From: JADJRG01 sp964474905
Lineage (GTDB): Bacteria > Myxococcota_A > Polyangia > Nannocystales > Nannocystaceae
DNA length: 64,000 bases
Assembly: GCA_964474905.1 (NCBI GenBank)
Contig: CAYYUP010000007.1
Span: 92,487-156,486 of the forward strand
Reading direction: 5' to 3'
Part shown: positions 1-6,856 of the stretch, piece by piece
Layout of the letters: each line of letters begins with the position of its first letter
Numbering within the stretch: position 1 is the stretch's first letter
Notes under the pieces: model-generated
Database searches by the model: none
What the model saw: only the letters and a program-made list of their open reading frames with translations
What the model was told of the DNA's origin: nothing
Translations under genes and position numbers: made by a program

Positions 1-1
1 G

Positions 2-382
2 ATTTCGGGGTCATCCACGAGCTCCACCAGCCTGCACCCCCACTGGTCCACGACCTCACTCGAGGCAGACCTGTCGAAAAACTGCGATGTCTTCGACAGC
101 GAGGGCCCGGGCTACTCCTGCACGGAGCCCGCGCTCAAGGACACAGGCTTCGAGAGACACGCCGGGAGTACCTGGTTGCGCATCAACCACGACCTCACCC
201 CAGGCGACCACCTCAACCTCTTCATCTTTCTCGCCGATATGGGGGACACCCAGCAGGCAAGCGTCGCCCTCATCGATAATTTTCGCTATCGCTGCGAGAC
301 CTGCCTCGAGCCCGACAGCCCCGCGTGCCTGGCCGCGGTCCCCTTATCGGACTGCTGCGGGGTCGTGATGCCGACCAAGTGA
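2..382 (+). CDS. C-terminal part of a choice-of-anchor-L-like secreted protein (5' end outside window)
   Basis: The frame is open from the window edge to a TGA, so only the last 126 or so residues are visible. The visible part has a Thr/Ser stretch, then a beta-rich region with the pattern GSTWLRINHDLTPGD, LFIFLADMGDT and ALIDNFRYRC. That pattern (a request for a small change followed by a V/A-L-I-D-N-F strand) is typical of the choice-of-anchor-L type domains of secreted myxobacterial proteins. It ends in a short Cys-rich tail (CETC, DCCG) that could form disulfides. It lies 47 bases upstream of the carboxypeptidase gene on the same strand. The family assignment rests on remembered consensus; the N-terminus and any lipobox are not visible. 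Confidence 0.6.
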   Translation: MSGSSTSSTSLHPHWSTTSLEADLSKNCDVFDSEGPGYSCTEPALKDTGFERHAGSTWLRINHDLTPGDHLNLFIFLADMGDTQQASVALIDNFRYRCETCLEPDSPACLAAVPLSDCCGVVMPTK

Positions 383-429
383 CACGCACCGGGCGACATT
401 CGTCGGCGAAGCCGCTAGGATCCGCGCCC

Positions 430-1569
430 ATGAAGATCACGAGTGCCTTTGACGGCGGCAACATCGATGTGCTCGCCGCTGACTCCCCTGACGACATCCG
501 TCTCAACATCCGCGTCGACAACGGGTCGAAGCACTTCCAGTGGTTCTTCTTTCGGGCGAGCGGTGTCGGCAATCAAGCGCTGCGCATGCGCCTGCAAAAC
601 GCGGGCGCTGCGTCGTTCACCGACGGCTGGAAAAACTACGCCGCAGTCGCCTCGTACGATCGCAAGCACTGGTTTAGGGTGCCCACGAGCTACGCCGACG
701 GCGAGCTGACAATCGAGCACACGCCCGCCGCGGATGCGGTCTACTACGCCTACTTTGCGCCCTACTCGCAAGAGCGTCACGCCGATGTTGTCGCTCAATC
801 GCTCACCGCGGACGGCGTGCGCCTCGAGGTCCTGGGCTCCAGCCTCGACGGCCGCGACCTCGACCTCCTGGTCATCGGCGAGCCCGCAAAAGACAACCAA
901 GCGCCCAAGAAATCCTGCTGGATCATCGCCCGCCAACACCCCGGCGAGACCATGGCCGAGTGGCTCGTCGAGGGGCTTTTGGAGCGCCTCCTCGACCCCG
1001 AAGATCCGATCGCCCGCCGCCTCCGTGAGATCGCGGTCTTCTACGTCATGCCCTGCATGAACCCAGACGGGGCCTTTCGCGGTCATCTGCGGGTCAACGC
1101 CACCGGTGCGAACCTCAACCGCGAGTGGCTAGAGCCGACCGCGAAGCGCAGCCCCGAGGTACTGCTTGTCCGCCAGCGCATGGCCGAGACCGGCGTCGAT
1201 TTTTTCCTCGACGTGCACGGCGACGAGGGGCTGCCCTACAATTTTATTGCCGGTCCCGACGGCATCCCTGCGCTGACCCCAGAGCTGGTCGCCCTGCAAG
1301 AGGATTTTGAGGCGGCACTGCGACGGGCGAGCCCCGACTTCCAGAGCGAGCACGGCTACCCCGCGGCCGCACCGGGAGAGGCCAACATGACGATGGCGAC
1401 CAACTACATCGCCCAGGCACACGGCTGCCTGTCGATGACCCTAGAGCAGCCCTTTAAAGACACCGCTGACACTCCCCTACCCGAGGTCGGCTGGTCGCCC
1501 GCGCGCTGCCAAAAGCTCGGCGCCGCCATCCTCGACGCGCTCTACGTGGTCCGCGACAGCCTCCGCTGA
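430..1569 (+). CDS. M14-family zinc carboxypeptidase, cytosolic-carboxypeptidase-like
   Basis: Predicted 379-residue zinc metallopeptidase. Residues 1-120 look like the N-terminal beta domain that precedes the catalytic domain in cytosolic carboxypeptidase (CCP/AGTPBP1-like) proteins, with the motif HFQWFFFRA near residue 35. The peptidase domain has the zinc ligands HPGE (H170, E173) and H263 in DVHGDE, the substrate-binding NLNRE (N230, R231) and a likely catalytic Glu339 in TLEQPF. No signal peptide or membrane segment is seen, so it should be cytoplasmic. The ATG at 430 begins right where the conserved domain starts; an upstream in-frame start at 325 would add 35 low-complexity residues overlapping the previous gene. 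Eukaryotic relatives remove Glu from protein C-termini; the bacterial substrate is unknown. Confidence 0.85.
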   Translation: MKITSAFDGGNIDVLAADSPDDIRLNIRVDNGSKHFQWFFFRASGVGNQALRMRLQNAGAASFTDGWKNYAAVASYDRKHWFRVPTSYADGELTIEHTPAADAVYYAYFAPYSQERHADVVAQSLTADGVRLEVLGSSLDGRDLDLLVIGEPAKDNQAPKKSCWIIARQHPGETMAEWLVEGLLERLLDPEDPIARRLREIAVFYVMPCMNPDGAFRGHLRVNATGANLNREWLEPTAKRSPEVLLVRQRMAETGVDFFLDVHGDEGLPYNFIAGPDGIPALTPELVALQEDFEAALRRASPDFQSEHGYPAAAPGEANMTMATNYIAQAHGCLSMTLEQPFKDTADTPLPEVGWSPARCQKLGAAILDALYVVRDSLR

Positions 1570-1596
1570 TCGCATGGATCGTGCCGCGAATGCGGC

Positions 1597-2577
1597 CTAA
1601 TTCGCCCGCAAACGACCGAACACCCCGGCAAGACGCGCAACACCGCGGCGAAGCTCGTCGGGTCGGTAGAGGCAGGGATAAAAGGCGATCGAGATGAAGG
1701 AAAAAGGCCCGACCTCCATCAAAATAAAGATCATGAGGTGCATCGACACACCAAAGATCACGTAGGGCGTGCGCAGGTCCCAGCGCGTCACCAGGCGCCG
1801 GAGACGACCGCCTTTACCTGGCTTTTGGCGCAGGTACAGGTAGAGACCCACGAGAGGAAAAGAGACCTCCCAGATCCAGGTCAAGGCCGTGACCAGTTGG
1901 GTCAACGGGAAGACCCAGGCCAGCCAATACATCTCCCATCGATGCCATGTCGGCTGCAGCAGGATGTAGTAGAGCGCCGTAAAGTCGCCCATCGGCATCC
2001 AAAATGCGGAGATCTTTTGCATGCCCGTCGACGCGTAGAGCGTGCAGAGCTGGGTGATCACCAGATAGCGCGGCCAGGCGGCGATCTCCAGGCTCGAGCG
2101 CCAGCTTCCTGCCCGTCGCCAGGCGTCCAACGAAAGCGTCGCGGTGCCGTCCCCGAGCACCAGTAACCAGAGCCCATTGCAGAGCAGCGCGTCGTAGGAG
2201 CCCTTGGCGTGGCTGTTGATCATCGAGAGCGCGAACATGCCCTGCAATGCCACCAGAGCGACAAGCCGCCCACCTATGCGACCGCCGACACCAACCATCA
2301 GCGCGACGGCGGAGATCAGCGTGCCGATGACCAGCGACCACACAAGTTCGGGGCTCGGCCCGCCCGCGAGCTTCACCAGCCAGGATCCCGTATCGCCGAG
2401 CGATCGATAACCGCCGTCGTGCACGTCGAGCCAGAGCACATCGACGAGCCCCGCCGTGATCGTCGGCACCAGGTTGTAGATCAGGCTAATGCCAAGAATG
2501 ATGCGGAAAACCGCGAGGGCCTCGCCGCCCTCGCGACGACCCAGGATCGCCAACCACGCCGACCACGAGCGCCTCAT
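1597..2577 (-). CDS. HTTM domain membrane protein (vitamin-K gamma-carboxylase-like membrane domain)
   Basis: A 326-residue polytopic membrane protein with about seven to eight hydrophobic segments. The start (ALAVFRIILGISLIYN), the central TQLCTLYASTGMQKIS and the FPLTQLVTALTWIWEVSFPL region fit the HTTM domain, the membrane part related to vitamin-K-dependent gamma-glutamyl carboxylase. The C-terminal soluble region of true carboxylases is absent. Its ATG overlaps the stop of the upstream gene by four bases (ATGA), so the two are translationally coupled and the partner may supply the soluble part. The biochemical activity of bacterial HTTM proteins is not established. Confidence 0.8.
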   Translation of the reverse strand: MRRSWSAWLAILGRREGGEALAVFRIILGISLIYNLVPTITAGLVDVLWLDVHDGGYRSLGDTGSWLVKLAGGPSPELVWSLVIGTLISAVALMVGVGGRIGGRLVALVALQGMFALSMINSHAKGSYDALLCNGLWLLVLGDGTATLSLDAWRRAGSWRSSLEIAAWPRYLVITQLCTLYASTGMQKISAFWMPMGDFTALYYILLQPTWHRWEMYWLAWVFPLTQLVTALTWIWEVSFPLVGLYLYLRQKPGKGGRLRRLVTRWDLRTPYVIFGVSMHLMIFILMEVGPFSFISIAFYPCLYRPDELRRGVARLAGVFGRLRAN

Positions 2578-3296
2578 CGAAGCTTCTCCAGATCAAACAA
2601 CTGCGGCTGTTGGTACTCGCCCGCGGGAATCGTGCCCTCGCGAACCTCGCTCGGACTCGGTGAACGCCGCCTAAACATGCGCACCCGAACGTAGCGGGCG
2701 TCGGGAAAATCGCGGGCAGCAAGGGTCGCGATCCAGCGGCTAAACCCCCGGTACACCCCGGAGTAGCCCGGCCAGCCGTAGCGAAAGATCGCCGCCCGCA
2801 TACGATCATGACCGAAATAGCCGACCCTCCAGGTGTACTCGGGCGAACGATCAGCGTAGACGATGCGCCAGCGATCCTGCTCGTGCACATCGATCACTAG
2901 CGCCGTCGGGAAGCGATGGGGGGCGACAAACATACGCCAGGGCTGGCGAACTCCGATGTACTTCGCGTAGGGCCTAAAGGGCCGCACAAGGACCGCACGA
3001 CCACTTGTGAAGCCCTTTCCGATCCCCCAGAGCCGGTCTTGCAGTTCGTCAACGCTGATCGAAAAGACATCCGCCCAGACCTTAAACTCCTGCTGCACGG
3101 TCGGGTCGCGCCAGGCTGCTCGCCGCAAACCGATCGCTGGGTTTGGAATCGCCTGGAGCAGCACCGCCGCCAGATGCACGATGACAAAGATCCCGAGCAG
3201 ATGAGCGCCGATCCCAACCCCTGTCGTCGAGGCCGCGGGTCCCTCGTTCACGTCCTCAGCCTCAGGGGCTCCCTGCTCTCCAGCGCTCGCCATCAT
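2574..3296 (-). CDS. HTTM-partner protein with one N-terminal membrane segment, function unknown
   Basis: 240 residues. A Gly/Ala/Glu-rich leader is followed by one membrane segment (HLLGIFVIVHLAAVLLQAI, about residues 32-50) and then a soluble Arg/Tyr/Trp-rich domain of about 180 residues (for example QPWRMFVAPHRFP, DRWRIVYADRSPEYTW). I do not recognise a named family for the soluble part. It is the first gene of a two-gene operon and its stop codon overlaps the start of the HTTM gene, which suggests the two products act together at the membrane. Two adjacent ATGs (3296, 3293) are possible starts. The gene is divergent from cysC across about 245 bases. Confidence 0.7.
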   Translation of the reverse strand: MMASAGEQGAPEAEDVNEGPAASTTGVGIGAHLLGIFVIVHLAAVLLQAIPNPAIGLRRAAWRDPTVQQEFKVWADVFSISVDELQDRLWGIGKGFTSGRAVLVRPFRPYAKYIGVRQPWRMFVAPHRFPTALVIDVHEQDRWRIVYADRSPEYTWRVGYFGHDRMRAAIFRYGWPGYSGVYRGFSRWIATLAARDFPDARYVRVRMFRRRSPSPSEVREGTIPAGEYQQPQLFDLEKLR

Positions 3297-3541
3297 CGAC
3301 CTCGACGCCGCTGATTGTAGGAGCCCTGCCGCCGCCTGTGGGAGCCCGCCCGCGCATGCCTCCCTCACATGCAAGGGTCGCTCTGAACCCCGTAAAATAC
3401 GCTTAGACCGCCGGCCAGCCCATATCCTGGGCCTCACCTCTGCGGGCGCGTTGTTTTCTTTCGCGACTGCGCGATCGACTTTACCTTTCGTTAGGTGCCC
3501 ACCAAAGCCGCGGCGATATCCGCTCCCAGGAGCCTCTACAG

Positions 3542-4153
3542 ATGACCCAAACACGTCGAAATATCCAATGGCAAGGCTCGCACGTCACCCCCGAGCAGCG
3601 CCTAGACGCGATCGGTCAACGCGGCTGCGTCATCTGGTTGACCGGCCTCTCTGGCTCTGGCAAGAGCAGCGTCGCCCTCCGGGTCGAGCGACATCTCTTA
3701 GAACTCGGCCGGGTCGCGTACACCCTCGACGGCGACAACATTCGCCACGGGCTCTGCAGCGATCTAGGCTTCAAGCCCGAAGACCGCCGCGAGAACGTAC
3801 GTCGGGTCGGTGAGGTCGTGCGTTTGATGGCCGATGCCGGTGTCATCGCGATCGTCGCGCTGATCTCCCCCTACCGCGCCGAACGTACGGCCGTGCGCAC
3901 TCGCCTGCCCGAGGGTCGCTTCGTTGAGGTCTTTGTCGACGCGCCCTTAGAGGTCTGCGAACAACGCGATCCCAAGGGCCTCTACGCCCGGGCGCGCAGC
4001 GGTGAGATCGCCAACTTCACCGGGATCTCAGCGCCCTACGAGCCCCCCGAAAATCCCGAACTGGTACTGCCCACCGCGAAGCTCGACGTCGACGCGTGCG
4101 TGCTCCGGGTCATCGACCGCATCATGCCGCTAATCGCCCTGCCAAGCGCCTAA
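3542..4153 (+). CDS. cysC: Adenylylsulfate (APS) kinase CysC
   Basis: 203 residues, normal size for a stand-alone APS kinase, which phosphorylates adenosine 5'-phosphosulfate to PAPS with ATP. Visible motifs: Walker A GLSGSGKS (35-42), DGDNIRHGL (63-71), Ser109 in ALISPYR at the position of the E. coli phospho-serine, and FTGISAPYEPP (159-169). An AGGAG Shine-Dalgarno lies about 8 bases before the ATG. No cysD, cysN or PAPS reductase is adjacent, so it may serve sulfation (PAPS donor) or work with sulfurylase genes elsewhere. Other genes in the window add no context. Confidence 0.96.
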   Translation: MTQTRRNIQWQGSHVTPEQRLDAIGQRGCVIWLTGLSGSGKSSVALRVERHLLELGRVAYTLDGDNIRHGLCSDLGFKPEDRRENVRRVGEVVRLMADAGVIAIVALISPYRAERTAVRTRLPEGRFVEVFVDAPLEVCEQRDPKGLYARARSGEIANFTGISAPYEPPENPELVLPTAKLDVDACVLRVIDRIMPLIALPSA

Positions 4154-4187
4154 ACCGCGAGCCCGAAGAGCCCCGAGCGCTCCACCA

Positions 4188-5078
4188 CTAGCTGCACTCG
4201 GCGATGCCCGCGGCGCCACAGAGGGCCTGCTGCCCCAGGGCGATGCTCCAGATCTGAACCTCGTCGACAAGACCGATCAAGGCGGAGGATGCCCCCGGGC
4301 TCGGCCCATCATTGCCGATCCACAGGGAATCGTTGCCGACCTGTTCGATCAACGCGGAGGTCTCGTCCCGCATCACGCCATTCACCCAGACGCTGAGCGA
4401 CTTGCCGTCGTAGATGCAAGCAACGTGCACCCACTCGTCGGCTGCGAGGTTAAGCGTAGTGATGCTCGGGTCGATCTTGGGACTGTCGCAGCTCACTTCG
4501 TAGCCCTCGCCACCACCGACGAGCGCGAGGCGGATATGGCCCTCGCGCTCAATGACCCCACGGGTACCGCTGTAGACCTCGGCTGTCGGCCGGATCCACG
4601 CGGCGACCGTAAACCCCTTGAGCAAGCGCTGGATCACCGCCGCCTTGAAAGGCGCAAAGACTCGACTCTCGCCGACGAGCTCGGCCGCGACGCCACCGTG
4701 CCCAGGCACCCTAATCGTGCTCAACATCGTTCCGTGCAGCAGTGAATCCGAGGTATCGAGCAGCAACCCGTCGGTCCAACCGGTCTCAAATTCGTAGCAA
4801 AGCACGAGCTCGGGCACGTCTGGACAGGTGAAGATCGGTGCACCGACCGGCGCGTCCGTCGTCTCTGTCGGCGTCCCAGTCGTCGTCGTCCCGGCCGTCG
4901 TCTCTGTCGTCGTCTCCATCGTCGAAACGCCCGTCGAAACGCCCGTCGAACCGGAGGCCTCGCTGCTCGACGACGTCGCCTGTGGCGGCCCTTCGTCGAC
5001 AAAACAGGCGGCCACCAGGAGCACGCTCGCGATGGCTCTGCTGCCAATTTTTCCCCAACGCACGCAGTTCCTCTCCAT
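4188..5078 (-). CDS. LamG-like domain lipoprotein
   Basis: 296 residues. The start at the ATG at 5078 gives a signal peptide with lipobox LVAAC (lipidated Cys25). A Thr/Ser/Gly/Glu linker follows to about residue 78. The remaining roughly 210 residues are a concanavalin-like LamG domain: CYEFETGWTDGLLLDTSD, then FTVAAWIRP, EWVHVACIYDGKSLSVWVNG and a final LIGLVDEVQIWSIAL, the classic order for this fold. It is likely an outer-membrane or surface lipoprotein binding glycans or proteins. A longer frame upstream (to 5174) would put 32 charged residues before the signal peptide and is unlikely. Confidence 0.85.
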   Translation of the reverse strand: MERNCVRWGKIGSRAIASVLLVAACFVDEGPPQATSSSSEASGSTGVSTGVSTMETTTETTAGTTTTGTPTETTDAPVGAPIFTCPDVPELVLCYEFETGWTDGLLLDTSDSLLHGTMLSTIRVPGHGGVAAELVGESRVFAPFKAAVIQRLLKGFTVAAWIRPTAEVYSGTRGVIEREGHIRLALVGGGEGYEVSCDSPKIDPSITTLNLAADEWVHVACIYDGKSLSVWVNGVMRDETSALIEQVGNDSLWIGNDGPSPGASSALIGLVDEVQIWSIALGQQALCGAAGIAECS

Positions 5079-5201
5079 CGCCGCTGAGTGTGACACAGTC
5101 CTCAACAGGCGCGAAGCAACCGCCCGCGCTCGAGTCCCGGGATCACCCGTGTGAGGCACGCGCACTTTGCGCACTTCTCGCGCTCGCCCCAGAAACCCAC
5201 C

Positions 5202-5612
5202 CTACTGTGGATTTATTACCTTCAGCCGGAGCCCACCGGGATAGGCGTAGGAGGTCACGCCGGTGTAGCCCACCTGATAAACGCCGAAGGGCTCCTCACT
5301 GGCCGCCAGATGAGCACCTTCGTTGATCGGCCAGTCGGCGATCTCGTACGCTCCGAGCGAATCGTACCCAGTCACAGCGACGCCATTGACCAAGACCTCA
5401 GTACCCCCCTTATTACGTACGATCTGCGCGTAATGCTTCGCATAGCCTACGCCAGTGACAACGGCGTAGCGGGTGAGGAATTGCTCGACTGGGACCATCT
5501 GGTACGACGCCGGATCACCCGTGCCCGCCGGGCTGCGAGGGCATGGTCAGATCAAAACCATGATCAAGCGCGTATTTCGCGGGCGGGTTGCCATTCAGCT
5601 CCGCCGCAGCCC
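5202..5612 (-). pseudogene. Remnant of an IgGFc-binding-like secreted protein, 5'-truncated and frameshifted
   Basis: The last 98 residues (from 5498) read like the C-terminal end of the IgGFc-binding N-domain family: PVEQFLTRYAV, GTEVLVNGVAV, then SEEPFGVYQVGY and SYAYPGGLRL. Just upstream the same frame continues for DPASYQ before a stop at 5547-5549. The other frame over 5525-5610 gives FDLTMPSQPGG, which looks like the preceding part of the same domain. A frameshift around 5525-5545 therefore separates two pieces, and everything further 5' is missing because the next gene ends at 5613. No signal peptide is available for the fragment. A sequencing error could explain the shift but not the missing 5' end. 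Confidence 0.6.
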
Positions 5613-6671
5613 TCACGGGACCACAGGAATCGGTGCCCCGCCGACCATCACATCCAGACGGTAGATGATGCCTGGATTGCCCCCGAGGTAGAGCGCGAGC
5701 GGCTCAAACCCGCTACCGCTGCCGAATTGGGCGTTGGCGATGTTGGTCGGAAGTTCGGCTAGCAGTGTTGGCTCGCCAAGCGCCACACCATCGGCGTCGA
5801 GCATCACTCGATAGAGCCGACTATTGCCCTGATCGACGACATAGAGGTTGCCGCAGGCGTCGAGCACCAAGCCGTCGGGACTGCCGTCGATCGAGGTGAC
5901 GACAACCGGATCGCCCGGCTTGTCGCCGACAAACTGCACGCTTCGGACAAAGCCCGCCTGGTAGTTTGTATAGAAGAGAAGCTCGCGCTCTGGATCGTAG
6001 ACAATTCCGTTTGCGGCTGCGGCATCGGGCCCTTGGACGATCGTCGTGAGCGTATCATCGCTGTCTAGACGGATCACGGCGCTGCCGCCAAACTCGGTGA
6101 TCCATACCCGATCCTTCGTATCAACATAGATGCCATTGGGCCCCCCGAGGTCGGTCAAGAGGTCGCTAACATCCCCTGATGGGCTCACCGCGAGCAGTTT
6201 GCCCTCGCCGGGCAGAGCGACGATGAGCGTGCCGTCACTGCGGTAGCGCAGCCCGTACGCCTGGGGAATGCCGCTGGTGAGCACTTTTTGCTCGCCCATG
6301 GCATCGACCAAGAGCAGCTCCTCGCCCCGTTTTCCCGCGAGCTGCCCCGCGCCGTCGAAGGCGATGTCCTCGCTGCCGTCAAAGGCGCTCGACACCTCGG
6401 TCGGCACAAAGGGACCCTCGATGAGCGCATCACAGTCAAAACCTGGCCCTCGGGTATCTGTGGGCCCCTCGGTCTCGGTGCCCGTGCTGCTGCCGGTCGA
6501 CGTGCTCGTGCCGGTCGACGTGCTTGTACTGGTGCCGGTCGACGATGTGCTCGTCTCGCCGGTCGACGAGCTGCCGGGACCTCCCGTGGTCACAGCGGTA
6601 TCACCGTCATCGCCCGCGCCTTGGCAAGCGAAGAACGGGAGCAGAGCGAGCAACCAGTGGAGCGAGCGCAT
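5613..6671 (-). CDS. SMP-30/gluconolactonase-like beta-propeller lipoprotein
   Basis: 352 residues from the ATG at 6671. The signal peptide ends in FFAC (lipidated Cys16), followed by a Ser/Thr/Gly linker of about 55 residues. The rest is an SMP-30/LRE-type six-bladed propeller: repeated blades such as GLRYRSDGTLIVAL, NGIYVDTKDRVWITEFG, NGIVYDPERELLFYTN and DGLVLDACGNLYVVDQGNSRLYRV. Exported hydrolase or binding roles are both known for this fold. The gene start lies beside the first N gap. If the flanking 55-bp duplication is merged, its ATG falls about 30 bases after the stop of the cyclase gene, so it would be the third gene of that operon. Confidence 0.8.
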   Translation of the reverse strand: MRSLHWLLALLPFFACQGAGDDGDTAVTTGGPGSSSTGETSTSSTGTSTSTSTGTSTSTGSSTGTETEGPTDTRGPGFDCDALIEGPFVPTEVSSAFDGSEDIAFDGAGQLAGKRGEELLLVDAMGEQKVLTSGIPQAYGLRYRSDGTLIVALPGEGKLLAVSPSGDVSDLLTDLGGPNGIYVDTKDRVWITEFGGSAVIRLDSDDTLTTIVQGPDAAAANGIVYDPERELLFYTNYQAGFVRSVQFVGDKPGDPVVVTSIDGSPDGLVLDACGNLYVVDQGNSRLYRVMLDADGVALGEPTLLAELPTNIANAQFGSGSGFEPLALYLGGNPGIIYRLDVMVGGAPIPVVP

Positions 6672-6845
6672 GCGCCACGCTACGCCAGGCNNNNNNNNNN
6701 NNNNNNNNNNNNNNNNNNNNNNNNNNNNNNNNNNNNNNNNNNNNNNNNNNNNNNNNNNNNNNNNNNNNNNNNNNNNNNNNNNNNNNNNNNCGGGAGCAGA
6801 GCGAGCAACCAGTGGAGCGAGCGCATGCGCCACGCTACGCCAGGC
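6636..6845. repeat. Exact 55-bp duplication flanking the 100-N gap (assembly artefact)
   Basis: The 55 bases at 6636-6690 are repeated without change at 6791-6845, on either side of the N run at 6691-6790. Two contig ends sharing exactly 55 bases is what a de Bruijn assembler with k=55 leaves, so the real sequence is most likely continuous with one copy and no gap. Confidence 0.9.
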
Positions 6846-6856
6846 GATGCGCAGGC

